Shown in pieces: positions 50,388 to 56,942 of a DNA stretch of 56,942 nucleotides; position 1 is the stretch's first letter; every line of letters starts with the position of its first letter. Origin of the DNA: Nocardioides jensenii JCM 1364 = NBRC 14755 (lineage in GTDB: Bacteria; Actinomycetota; Actinomycetes; Propionibacteriales; Nocardioidaceae); the NCBI RefSeq assembly GCF_001552535.1, contig NZ_BCRJ01000066.1, positions 1 through 56,942 on the forward strand, in the 5' to 3' direction. Position numbers and translations under genes: made by a program. A model generated the notes under the pieces. It had not been told where the DNA came from, did no database searches, and saw nothing but the letters and a program-made list of their open reading frames with translations.

Positions 50388-51065
50388 CTATCCGGTGGCG
50401 ACTCGGCGAAATGACGGGAGCAGGTGGGCCATGTCGGTGATGACCTCGTCCGCTCCGCGGAGCAGGTGCGCCGGCGTGCGCTCGGCGTACGCCACGACCG
50501 GGATCCCGGCGGCACGGGCAGCAGCCACCCCGGCCGGGCTGTCCTCGACCACCACACACGCGGACGGGTCGGCGCCCATCGTTCGCGCAGCGTGCAGGAA
50601 CAGATCGGGGGCGGGCTTGCCCCTACCGACGTCGTGAGCGCTGAAGATCCTCCCGGCGAACGTGTCCAGCAGACCGGTGTGGCCGAGACTGAAGCGGATC
50701 GCGGCGTGTGATCCGGACGAAGCGACGCAGACCGGCTGCCCGGCGGCCAGGAGCTGCTCCACGACCGGGACGATTCCGGGCACCGGAGCGAGCCGCTCGG
50801 CGCAGGCCTCCCGATAGGCGCGACGACGATCTTCCATCCAGTCCGAGGGGATCGGCCGACCGATGTGCCGTTCCACGCTGGCGACCATCTCCTCGGTCGA
50901 CCGGCCCAGGTGGTGCTCGTGGATCTCCGCGAGGGTGATCGGCCAACCCAGCTCGGCGATCATCCGCAGGTCGATCTCCTGGATGATGCGCTCCGTGTCG
51001 ACCAGCACGCCGTCGCAGTCGAAGATGACCAGCGACGGTCGCCGACGACCGGTCCGGCCGGTCAC
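50388..51065 (-). CDS. HAD-superfamily hydrolase (beta-phosphoglucomutase-like)
   Basis: 225 residues from GTG 51065. Motif I FDCDGVLVDTE, motif II VASSGSHA, Lys in GRGKPAPDLF, and motif IV VVVEDSPAGVAAARAAG. Subfamily I-A with a helical cap: phosphatase or phosphoglucomutase type. The start codon is in the first copy of a 17-bp triplication, while the stop of the kinase-like gene upstream is in the third; one copy alone would have given a GTGA overlap. Confidence 0.88.
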   Translation of the reverse strand: MTGRTGRRRPSLVIFDCDGVLVDTERIIQEIDLRMIAELGWPITLAEIHEHHLGRSTEEMVASVERHIGRPIPSDWMEDRRRAYREACAERLAPVPGIVPVVEQLLAAGQPVCVASSGSHAAIRFSLGHTGLLDTFAGRIFSAHDVGRGKPAPDLFLHAARTMGADPSACVVVEDSPAGVAAARAAGIPVVAYAERTPAHLLRGADEVITDMAHLLPSFRRVATG

Positions 51066-51109
51066 GACTGTCCGCCGGTCACGACTGTCGGCCGGTCACG
51101 ACTGTCGAC
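51061..51109. repeat. 17-bp direct repeat, three copies
   Basis: GTCACGACTGTCSGCCG units start at 51061, 51078 and 51095 (the third ends GTCGACC). Each copy carries TCGTGACCGG on the minus strand, that is a stop TGA and a GTG overlapping it. Confidence 0.9.
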
Positions 51110-51794
51110 CATTCAGGGGAAGGCGCTCCACCGTGGGCCGCCTCGGGTCGGTGTTGTCGATGACGATCGTGGCGCGCTCCCTCGGGCGTTGCTCCTCGAG
51201 ATAGATCCGACAGGCCGCCATGTAGCGACTCTCGTACGCCGAGCGGGCGGCCCCTTCGCCGCCCAGAGCAGCGCTGTCGCGGGCGACGCCACGAGCGATC
51301 GCGACGTCTTCGTCGGTGTGCAGATAGATGACGACGTCCCACAGGTCGCGGAGGTCGTCGCGCTGGATGAACGTCGCGTCGAACAGCACGAGGGCGTCCG
51401 GGGGTGCCGTCGCGATCTGGTCGTCGATGACCCGGTCGGTGGCCAGGTCGTGCACCGTGACGGCGTACTCGCCCGAGCCGCCGGGGCCCAAGGGGCGCAG
51501 CACCCGATCAGCGAGGGCACCGAAGTCGTAGCCGTCCTCGTAGTAGCCGCGGGCGGAGTCGCGACCCTGTCGGTAGCGGTGCGCGCGCACGTGGTGGAAG
51601 CCGTCGGAGTCGACCAGCACGACCGGCCGGTCCCTGGCGGCCAGCAGCGTGACCAGCTCGCGGGTGAAGGTGCTCTTGCCCGAGCCGCAGACGCCGTCGA
51701 CACCCACGCGCAACGGATGCCCCCGGAGGAGCTCGTCGAGGTGGCCGGCGATGGACTCGAGGACGGAGGAACGCGCATCGGTCGAGCCGTTCAC
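51096..51794 (-). CDS. Uridine-kinase-like P-loop protein
   Basis: 232 residues from GTG 51794, with GGAGACTGCCT upstream; in-frame starts back to 51860 are less supported. Walker A: VGVDGVCGSGKSTFTREL. DSDGFHH follows, then YYEDGYDFGAL, FDATFIQRDDLRDLWDVVIYLHTDEDVAI and ERATIVIDNTDPRRP, the pattern of the uridine-kinase-like family. Nucleoside specificity is not certain. Probably co-transcribed with the HAD gene, so the pair may phosphorylate and dephosphorylate related metabolites. Confidence 0.85.
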   Translation of the reverse strand: MNGSTDARSSVLESIAGHLDELLRGHPLRVGVDGVCGSGKSTFTRELVTLLAARDRPVVLVDSDGFHHVRAHRYRQGRDSARGYYEDGYDFGALADRVLRPLGPGGSGEYAVTVHDLATDRVIDDQIATAPPDALVLFDATFIQRDDLRDLWDVVIYLHTDEDVAIARGVARDSAALGGEGAARSAYESRYMAACRIYLEEQRPRERATIVIDNTDPRRPTVERLPLNGRQS

Positions 51795-51986
51795 AGGCAG
51801 TCTCCGGTCATGGTCGGCCACGCTACCGGGCCGGCCACCGGAGACTGATCTTCGCGGCACCGGCGAGGTCGCTGCTGCGAAGTAGGCGGGCCGACCTCGG
51901 GTTCACGATCGCCGGGGTGGTCGGCGTGGCTCTCGCGGTCGTCGTACGACGGGAGCGTCGTCGGGCGGACGGCCCCCGGGGGTCAG

Positions 51987-51992
51987 TAGCCT
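51987..51992 (+). promoter_or_regulatory. -10 box for leaderless methyltransferase transcript
   Basis: TAGCCT is followed by 6 nt and the GTG at 51999. Confidence 0.5.
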
Positions 51993-51998
51993 TGACCG

Positions 51999-52616
51999 GT
52001 GCCCAGAGCTGACGTCGCCGCCGCGTACGACGAACGTTCCGACGAGTACATCGAGCGGTTCGGGGCGGTGGAGCAGTCGGCCTTGACAGACCGGGCCACC
52101 ATCGAGGCGTGGGGAGACCTTGTCGCCGGCCGCATCCTCGACGCCGGCTGCGGCCCCGGGCACTGGAGTGACCTGCTCGCTGGCGACGGCCGACGCGAGG
52201 TGGTCGGGGTCGACGCGTCCGCCGCGTTCATCAAGTCGGCGCGACAGCACTTTCCGGGCCTCCCCTTCGCCCGGGGCGACCTCGCCGCCCTCCCCCTCGC
52301 CAAACGTTCGGTCGGCGGCATCCTGTCGTGGTTCTCGATCATTCACACCGCACCGGAAGGCGTCCCGGCGATCATGCGCGAGTTCGCCCGCGTCCTCACC
52401 CCGGGAGGTTCGCTCCTGCTCGGTTTCTTCGACACCGAGGCCGGTGTCGACGCGGGGGTGGCGTTCGACCATGCGGTGACCACGGCGTACTACTGGTCGG
52501 CCGAAGCCCTGGGCGAGCTCCTCACCCCACACGGATTCGTGGTCGAGCGAGCGGCCGCACGTCAGGATCCCGGCGCACGGAGAGTGGGTCACCTGGTGGC
52601 CACGCTGACCGGATGA
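51999..52616 (+). CDS. Class I SAM-dependent methyltransferase
   Basis: 205 residues from GTG, placed by the -10 box six bases upstream. SAM motif I ILDAGCGPGHWSDLLA, Asp of motif II in VVGVDASAAFIKSA, motif post-I ARGDLAALPL, then VLTPGGSLLLGFFD. UbiE/Methyltransf_11-like. The small-molecule substrate is unknown. Its stop codon mirrors the stop of the convergent TetR gene within a 16-bp palindrome. Confidence 0.87.
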   Translation: MPRADVAAAYDERSDEYIERFGAVEQSALTDRATIEAWGDLVAGRILDAGCGPGHWSDLLAGDGRREVVGVDASAAFIKSARQHFPGLPFARGDLAALPLAKRSVGGILSWFSIIHTAPEGVPAIMREFARVLTPGGSLLLGFFDTEAGVDAGVAFDHAVTTAYYWSAEALGELLTPHGFVVERAAARQDPGARRVGHLVATLTG

Positions 52617-52629
52617 CGCCTCGGCGTCA
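52614..52629. terminator. Palindrome whose two ends are the stop codons of convergent genes
   Basis: TGACGCC-TC-GGCGTCA: the first three bases are the methyltransferase stop, and the last three (read on the minus strand) the TetR stop. A short stem for a terminator, but perfect. Confidence 0.5.
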
Positions 52630-53394
52630 CTGTTCGCCGATGAGGGCAGCGAGGCCGTCGAGGGTGCGCGCCAGGCCGAACTCCCAGGCGCGGTCGGCGG
52701 CCCAGGCGCTGCCTTGGGCCCCGCCTGCGGCAGAGCCGATGCGCACCGCGCGAGGATAGGACTCGGCGTCGAAGGCACGGGCCAGCACCGCCTGGTTGGC
52801 GGCCCACCACTCGGCGTCGCTCATCGCCGTGTCCGTGGTGGCCCGGGCCGCGTCGTGGGCCGATCGGCAGTGGGCCTGGACGAACCCGAGCAGGTAGGTC
52901 AGCGCGGCGTCGATGTCGACGTCGGAGAGCCCGGTGTTGTCGAAGGCCGCGAGCTCGTGCTCGTACTTGGCCATCACGCCCGGCCCGAGCGGTGGCCGGC
53001 TCAGGGCCGCGACCTCGGTGAGCCAGGGGTGCGCGACAAGCAGTTCGCGGTTCGTGTCGGCGATCGCGGCGAGCCGACTGCGCCAGCCCCGCCTGCCCCA
53101 GGGCGTGCGAGTCATGCCGGCGTAGCAGGCGTCGACCATCAGGTCGAGCAGCTCGGGCTTGCCCGGGACGTAGGTGTAGACCGACATCGCCGAGACGCCC
53201 ACACGCTCGGCGACGGCTCGCATCGTGATCGCCGCGAGGCCGTGCTCGTCGGCGAGGCCGAGGGCTGCCCCGACGACCTGGTCGACGGTCACCGAGCGGG
53301 GCGGGCCCTTGCGCTTCGGTGTCTCGGTCGGCTCTCCCCAGAGGAGCGCGAGGGTGCGGCTCGGCTCGCCTCTTCCGGTGCTGTTCTCGGCCAT
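52627..53394 (-). CDS. TetR-family regulator divergent from a VOC protein
   Basis: 255 residues. An N-terminal basic tail, then HTH at about 45-80: AAITMRAVAERVGVSAMSVYTYVPGKPELLDLMVD. The C-terminal domain is TetR_C_1-like. Divergent from the VOC gene; two adjacent 14-bp palindromes at 53416-53443 are the likely operators. The stop codon is part of the palindrome with the methyltransferase stop. Confidence 0.9.
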   Translation of the reverse strand: MAENSTGRGEPSRTLALLWGEPTETPKRKGPPRSVTVDQVVGAALGLADEHGLAAITMRAVAERVGVSAMSVYTYVPGKPELLDLMVDACYAGMTRTPWGRRGWRSRLAAIADTNRELLVAHPWLTEVAALSRPPLGPGVMAKYEHELAAFDNTGLSDVDIDAALTYLLGFVQAHCRSAHDAARATTDTAMSDAEWWAANQAVLARAFDAESYPRAVRIGSAAGGAQGSAWAADRAWEFGLARTLDGLAALIGEQ

Positions 53395-53415
53395 GGGAAT
53401 GATTCTTGCACATTC

Positions 53416-53443
53416 ACGTTGTACGACGTACGTTGTACAACGT
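53416..53443. promoter_or_regulatory. Two back-to-back 14-bp palindromes, TetR operator
   Basis: ACGTTGTACGACGT (53416-53429, one mismatched pair) is followed directly by ACGTTGTACAACGT (53430-53443, perfect), 22 bases from the TetR start. Confidence 0.8.
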
Positions 53444-53477
53444 ACAAAGAAATACCCGGAGACCAGGAGACCACTGC

Positions 53478-53879
53478 ATGAAGTTCACTGACACCGCGAT
53501 CTCGCTCAACGTTCCCGACGTCGAGGCATCCGCCGCCTGGGCCCAGAAGTTCCTGGGCTTCACGGAGGCGATGGCCGCCGACGGGTTCTGCGCACTGGCC
53601 CACCCCGAGGCAGGCTTCAGCCTGATCTACCTGCGCACCGGCCTGCCGACGTTCAAGCCGGCGTCCGCCGCCGGCAGCGCCGACGGCCTGCTCGTGGTCT
53701 TCACCGTCGAGGACATCGACGCCGACTACGCGCTGCTGCAGGAGCAGGGCGTCGAGATCGTCACCCCGATCGAGACCGAACCCTGGGGCGAGCGCTACTT
53801 CCAGATGACCGACCCCAACGGGGTGGTCTACCAGCTGGTGCAGTGGGTCGAGCCCACCGACCCGCAGTACGCCGGCTGA
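53478..53879 (+). CDS. VOC-superfamily (glyoxalase/bleomycin-resistance-like) protein
   Basis: 133 residues, with CAGGAGACCACTGC before the ATG. Single VOC unit pair: DTAISLNVPDVEASAAWAQKFLGFTEAM, DGFCALAHPEAGFSLIYL, then GLLVVFTVEDIDADYALLQEQGVEIVTPIETEPWGERYFQMTDPNGVVYQLVQW. PWGERYFQMTDPNG is common to antibiotic-binding and extradiol-type VOC proteins. Regulated by the divergent TetR, so probably made in response to a small molecule it binds or modifies. Confidence 0.87.
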   Translation: MKFTDTAISLNVPDVEASAAWAQKFLGFTEAMAADGFCALAHPEAGFSLIYLRTGLPTFKPASAAGSADGLLVVFTVEDIDADYALLQEQGVEIVTPIETEPWGERYFQMTDPNGVVYQLVQWVEPTDPQYAG

Positions 53880-53923
53880 TCCCGCCGTGCGGCGACACTC
53901 GCGGTCGTCGTACGCCGGGCGAG

Positions 53924-53957
53924 CCTCAGTGGGCGGGCCTCGGCCCGTCCACTGAGG
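53924..53957. terminator. Strong bidirectional hairpin overlapping the GNAT stop
   Basis: CCTCAGTGG-G-CGGGCC and GGCCCG-T-CCACTGAGG pair over 15 of 16 positions around TC. It contains the last codons and the stop (53926-53928) of the GNAT gene. Confidence 0.75.
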
Positions 53958-54510
53958 GCTGCCACTCGCGGCTGAGCAACCCGAACACCCACGAGTCGGA
54001 CACGTCTCCGTTCACGACGCAGTCCTCACGCAAGGTTCCTTCACGCACGAAGCCGAGCTTCTCCAGGACGCGAGCCGAGGCCACGTTGCGGGTGTCGGTC
54101 TCGGCCTGGACGCGGTTCAGGTCCAGGGTGTCGAAGGCCCAGCTCAGCACCGCACGCGCTGCCTCGGTCGCATACCCGTGGCCCCACCCGGGTGCATCGA
54201 GGCAGTAGCCGAGCGACGCGGTGCGATGGTCGGGGTTCCAGCGGCTCAGGCTGCACCAGCCGACGAAGCTTCCGTCCTCCACCCGCTCCATGGCCACGCG
54301 CGCCCCGGTGCCCTCGTCAGCCATCTGCCGGCACGCCGCCAGGAAGCGCTGGGCACGCGACGGCTCGGTCCACGGTGGGGAGTCCCAGTAGCGCAGGACG
54401 TGGGCGTTGCCGTGCATCGCGAAGAGGGCGGCTGCGTCCCCGTCGCGGAAGGGGCGGAGCAGCAGACGATCCGTGGACAGGGTCGGAGTCGGCAGGACCA
54501 TGCCCACCAT
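53926..54510 (-). CDS. GNAT-family acetyltransferase (RimJ/RimL-like)
   Basis: 194 residues from ATG 54510; an ATG at 54501 is a close alternative. STDRLLLRPFRDGDAAALFAMHGNAHVLRYWDSPPW is the Acetyltransf_3 opening. YCLDAPGWGHGYATEAARAVLSWAFDTLDLNRVQAETDTRNVASARVLEKLGFVREGTLRED is the conserved core with acetyl-CoA site. The family acetylates protein N-termini or small amines. It stands alone. Confidence 0.87.
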   Translation of the reverse strand: MVGMVLPTPTLSTDRLLLRPFRDGDAAALFAMHGNAHVLRYWDSPPWTEPSRAQRFLAACRQMADEGTGARVAMERVEDGSFVGWCSLSRWNPDHRTASLGYCLDAPGWGHGYATEAARAVLSWAFDTLDLNRVQAETDTRNVASARVLEKLGFVREGTLREDCVVNGDVSDSWVFGLLSREWQPSVDGPRPAH

Positions 54511-54587
54511 CGTGCCTCGACCCAGGTTTTGGGCAGGGTGGAGGGGAGCAGGCTGCGTGCGTTCATCCCCTACAGAAGAGGCTTGCC

Positions 54588-54935
54588 ATGCAACCTGCTC
54601 GTCGCATCATCACCGGCGTCATCGGTGCCGCCGTGTTGCTGCTCTCCACGCTGGTGTTCGCCTCGGCGCCGGCATCGGCCGACTACACCGCGTGCGGCGC
54701 TCACACCCACACCGACCGCACGCGCATCACCGGCGGCTACAAGGTGAAGGTGCGGATCCACTACCACAACTGCGGCTACCGGACGGTGCGGATCCGGCCC
54801 GACGTCGCGAACCGGTTCGACCCGGGCTGCAAGACCGTCTACTCGGGTGGCATCGGCTACTGGAGCTTCGAGTACTCCTACTACGACGGCCTCGAGGGTG
54901 GGGTCCCCTACTACCGCGGCATGTACTACTGCTGA
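54588..54935 (+). CDS. Small secreted Tyr-rich, Cys-containing protein
   Basis: 115 residues, with AGAAGAGGCTTGCC before the ATG. Signal peptide MQPARRIITGVIGAAVLLLSTLVFASAPASA, mature part about 84 residues. Four Cys (TACGAH, HNCGY, DPGCKT and the last residue) could make two disulfides. The tail GYWSFEYSYYDGLEGG and VPYYRGMYYC is unusually rich in Tyr. I do not recognise a family. It ends 10 bases inside the convergent response-regulator gene and is followed by a strong terminator. Confidence 0.75.
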   Translation: MQPARRIITGVIGAAVLLLSTLVFASAPASADYTACGAHTHTDRTRITGGYKVKVRIHYHNCGYRTVRIRPDVANRFDPGCKTVYSGGIGYWSFEYSYYDGLEGGVPYYRGMYYC

Positions 54936-55675
54936 TCCCGAAGGGAGCGTGACACTGGGCCCGGTGCGCTGTCACCGGGCCCTTTCCCGCGCCGGCTGGT
55001 CCAGGCATCGGGCGTGGCTCTCACCAGCCCGGTCTCGTAGGCGATGACCACGAGCTGGGCGCGATCGCGGGCATCCAGCTTCGTCATTGCGCGCTGCACG
55101 TGGGCCCGCACCGTGAAGGGGCTGAGGAACATCTGCTCGGCAATCTCCTGGTTGGACAGGCCGGTCGCCACCAGGGCCACCATCTCGCTCTCGCGGGGCG
55201 TGAGTGCGGCGAGTTGCTCGGAGTGGTGCAGTGCGGCGTCGTCCGGCGAGGCGAGGAACCGGGCGACGAGTGAACGTGTCGCCGTGGGCGAGAGCAGGGT
55301 CTCGCCTTCGGCGACCGTGCGCACGGCACTCATCAGGTCATGCGCCCCGATGCCCTTGCCGATGAACCCGCTGGCCCCCGCGCGCAGGGCAGCAGCGACG
55401 TACTCGTCGGTCTCGTAGGTGGTGAGGATCAGGATGCGTGTCGCGTGCAGCTCGGGGTCGGCGCAGATCTGTGTCGTGGCGGTGAGACCGTCCACCTCAG
55501 GCATCCGGATGTCCATCAGGACCACGTCGGGTCGCAGCTCGCGGGTCAGCGCCACCGCCTCCCCACCGTCGGCTGCCTCGCCGACCACGGTGATGTCGTC
55601 AGCGGTCTCGAGCAGCGTCCGGAACGCCTCGCGGAGCAGGCCCTGGTCGTCGGCAAGGATCACCCTGATCGTCAC
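54926..55675 (-). CDS. NarL/LuxR-type response regulator
   Basis: 249 residues from GTG 55675, which overlaps the kinase stop as GTGA. Receiver: VILADDQ, Asp in VVLMDIRMPEVDG, Lys in SGFIGKGIGAHD. LuxR HTH: LTPRESEMVALVATGLSNQEIAEQMFLSPFTVRAHVQRAMTKL. The normal family end is near VIAYETGLVR; the further 25-residue tail (WTSRRGKGPGDSAPGPVSRS) is encoded through the terminator hairpin at 54957-54982 of the opposite strand gene, so it may be a read-through extension after loss of a stop. Confidence 0.9.
   Translation of the reverse strand: MTIRVILADDQGLLREAFRTLLETADDITVVGEAADGGEAVALTRELRPDVVLMDIRMPEVDGLTATTQICADPELHATRILILTTYETDEYVAAALRAGASGFIGKGIGAHDLMSAVRTVAEGETLLSPTATRSLVARFLASPDDAALHHSEQLAALTPRESEMVALVATGLSNQEIAEQMFLSPFTVRAHVQRAMTKLDARDRAQLVVIAYETGLVRATPDAWTSRRGKGPGDSAPGPVSRSLRDQQ
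54957..54982 (+). terminator. Rho-independent-like terminator of the small secreted protein gene
   Basis: GGGCCCGGTG and CACCGGGCCC, a perfect 10-bp stem around CGCTGT, followed by TTT, 21 bases after the stop codon. It lies within the C-terminal coding part of the convergent response regulator. Confidence 0.8.
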
Positions 55676-56942
55676 GTGGTCCCGCCTGACTCTCGATCGC
55701 CTGTCGCTTCGTCGCCCATCGTGCCCGCCTCGAGGTTCTCTTCGCCGCCCTTGCGGAGTCCGTCCCTGGCGGGCGGAGCGGGCAGGTCGGTCGCCACGAG
55801 GAATCCGCCCTCCGATCGCCTACCGGCGGAGAGGTCTCCGCCGATCGCGGTGGCCCGCTCGCGCATGCCGATCAGACCATAGCCGGGCGGCCGGGGCGCC
55901 ACTCCGGGCCCGGGCGGGTTGGGCCCCGACTCCGCGCCGTCGTCGGCGACGGTGATGCTCACCCGGTCGACACCCCAGACCAGGTTCACCCGAGCGACTC
56001 CGGCACCGGCGTGCTTGGTCACGTTGGTCAGGGCCTCCTGGATGATGCGATACGCGGTGAGGTCGACGCCCGGCGGCAGCGCCCTGCCGCGACCCTCCTC
56101 GTGCACCGACACCTCGAGGCCCACGCGCCGGAACGACTCGACCAACGTCGGCAGGCGCGAGAGCCCGGGCGCCGGCTCGGCCGGAGCTGCCGACTCGCCC
56201 GACTCGCGGAGCAGCCCGACGGTCGCCCGCAGGTCGTCGAGTGCGTTGCTGGTGGTCTCGACGAGCTGGTCGAGGCTCGTGCGGGTCTGCTCGGGGCGAG
56301 TGTCGAAGAGGTGCGCGGCCACCGTGGCCTGCGCATTGGCCAACGTGATCTGGTGGGCAACGAGATCGTGCAGCTCTCGGGCGATGTGCATCCGTTCCTC
56401 GGTCACCCTGCGGCGAGCCTCGCTCTCTCGACCCAGCTCGGCGCGGTGCGCCCGTTCCTCCATGGCCGCCAGGTAGGCACGCCGGTTCTGCGTCGAGTGC
56501 CCGAGCACGCCGGCCACCAGTACCACGGCCACCGACGCGCCCAGCCGGCTGGCATCGGCCCACGAGACGTCTCCGAAGAGGGGCGTCGGGAGGATCAGCA
56601 GCACCGCCGACGCCGGAAGGATCATGCCCGCCAGCCGTCGCTCGGTGTGGACGGCGACGGCGTACGCCGCGATCGCGGCAGGTGCCACGATGAGCGGAGT
56701 CAGCAGGAGGCCCGCGGGCGCGACCAGCATGCCGCACACGGTCGTGACCGCCAGCGCGGTGACCGGCGACCGGTGCCGCCACGGCAGCACGGCGCACGAG
56801 AGCACCCCGATGACGTACGCGGCACCCGGTGGAGCCGACAACGTGTCGTCGACCTGGACGACGCCCCCGAGCAGGCAGAGCGCGAACGCGATCGCAATGA
56901 CGGCTCCCTCCCGCCACCACGCTCCGTGTGGTGGCGGGAGGG
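55672..56942 (-). CDS. Sensor histidine kinase (HisKA_3 type), N-terminus outside the window
   Basis: The frame stays open to the window edge, reading WWREGAVIAIAFALCLLGG and then several more membrane helices, so the true start lies beyond. HisKA_3: RMHIARELHDLVAHQITLANAQATVAAHLF. ATPase: RIIQEALTNVTKHAG and GYGLIGMRERATAIGG. About 420 residues visible. The C-terminus ends in a Gly/Glu-rich tail. Coupled to the NarL-type regulator by GTGA. The last 37 bases are a perfect inverted repeat, so the terminal residues should be read with caution. Confidence 0.85.
   Translation of the reverse strand, partial: LPPPHGAWWREGAVIAIAFALCLLGGVVQVDDTLSAPPGAAYVIGVLSCAVLPWRHRSPVTALAVTTVCGMLVAPAGLLLTPLIVAPAAIAAYAVAVHTERRLAGMILPASAVLLILPTPLFGDVSWADASRLGASVAVVLVAGVLGHSTQNRRAYLAAMEERAHRAELGRESEARRRVTEERMHIARELHDLVAHQITLANAQATVAAHLFDTRPEQTRTSLDQLVETTSNALDDLRATVGLLRESGESAAPAEPAPGLSRLPTLVESFRRVGLEVSVHEEGRGRALPPGVDLTAYRIIQEALTNVTKHAGAGVARVNLVWGVDRVSITVADDGAESGPNPPGPGVAPRPPGYGLIGMRERATAIGGDLSAGRRSEGGFLVATDLPAPPARDGLRKGGEENLEAGTMGDEATGDRESGGTT
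56906..56942. repeat. Perfect 15-bp inverted repeat at the window end
   Basis: CCCTCCCGCCACCAC, 7 bases, and its exact complement, ending on the final base of the window. It overlaps the start region of the kinase reading frame. Confidence 0.85.

Noticed and set aside
51795..51998. Possible small membrane-tail peptide (TIAGVVGVALAVVVRRERRR)
   Set aside because: No start codon, ribosome site or upstream homology in frame; the gap holds only the methyltransferase -10 box that I can support.
17745..53925. GGTCGTCGTACG words in several intergenic stretches (near 17780, 51938, 53900)
   Set aside because: The same word is very common as Val-Val-Arg codons in this GC-rich DNA, and the flanks differ, so I cannot call it a repeat family.

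Overview
The window reads as chromosomal DNA of a high-GC actinobacterium. GC is very high, start codons are often GTG, and adjacent genes commonly share ATGA or GTGA stop/start overlaps. At least ten genes have a TANNNT -10 box 5-8 nt before the start codon, which suggests leaderless mRNAs. Gene content (ECF41 and ECF42 sigma factors, F420-type oxidoreductase, many TetR and NarL-type regulators, DUF6069, maltokinase-cap protein) fits Nocardioidaceae or a relative. That placement is inference from family content, not a phylogenetic result. I see no rRNA, tRNA, CRISPR array, insertion sequence, phage or plasmid genes. About 62 genes fill the window, and no gap exceeds about 200 bases.

Layout. 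1-3.05 kb: a 5-oxoproline operon (pxpB partial, pxpA, an NRAMP-fold transporter lacking the metal motifs) with a divergent GntR regulator. 3.1-6.5 kb: a tandem repeat, a VOC protein, a monoglyceride-lipase-like hydrolase and an acyl-CoA ligase. 6.6-9.6 kb: a cyclic-nucleotide-sensor histidine kinase coupled to a response regulator fused to a thioredoxin-reductase-like flavoprotein. 9.8-13.3 kb: cupin, an ECF41 sigma/carboxymuconolactone decarboxylase operon with a textbook ECF41 promoter, and a frameshifted Baeyer-Villiger-type monooxygenase. 13.4-18.6 kb: pyruvate:quinone oxidoreductase, PatB-like lyase, TSUP exporter, NTF2-like protein, hydrolase. 18.6-21.7 kb: SDR and metallo-beta-lactamase-fold pair with an AraC regulator.

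21.7-30.9 kb is a string of short transcription units: RibD-like reductase, secreted Asp-box propeller, GNAT, double SRPBCC, YjbR protein, an F420-family protein divergent from a TetR/racemase pair, SulP transporter divergent from MerR, SMP-30 lactonase, 2'-5' RNA ligase. 31-33.1 kb: a secreted protein and a NarL-type two-component system. 33.3-37.6 kb: BBE flavoprotein, DUF1330, maltokinase-cap protein, S51 peptidase, GNAT, DUF6069. 37.8-39.4 kb: a YCII/DGPF protein and its ECF42 sigma factor. The 37.62-37.82 kb gap carries the same bipartite promoter on both strands, so DUF6069 looks like a member of the ECF42 regulon.

39.6-42.5 kb: a two-subunit molybdenum hydroxylase. 42.5-44.9 kb: a polar amino acid ABC importer. 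45.0-48.2 kb: an OmpR-type two-component system divergent from vanY-like and vanZ-like genes, without resistance ligase genes. 48.1-50.4 kb: TetR and MFS exporter around twin operators. 50.4-51.8 kb: HAD phosphatase and uridine-kinase-like gene, separated by a 17-bp triplication. 52-55 kb: methyltransferase, TetR/VOC pair with back-to-back palindromes, GNAT, small secreted protein. 54.9 kb-end: another NarL-type system, cut by the window end, which coincides exactly with the end of a perfect 15-bp inverted repeat.

Themes: local autoregulated switches (regulator divergent from target with a palindrome between), two group-specific ECF sigma circuits with recognisable promoters, and compact convergent gene ends where stop codons lie in terminator-like palindromes.
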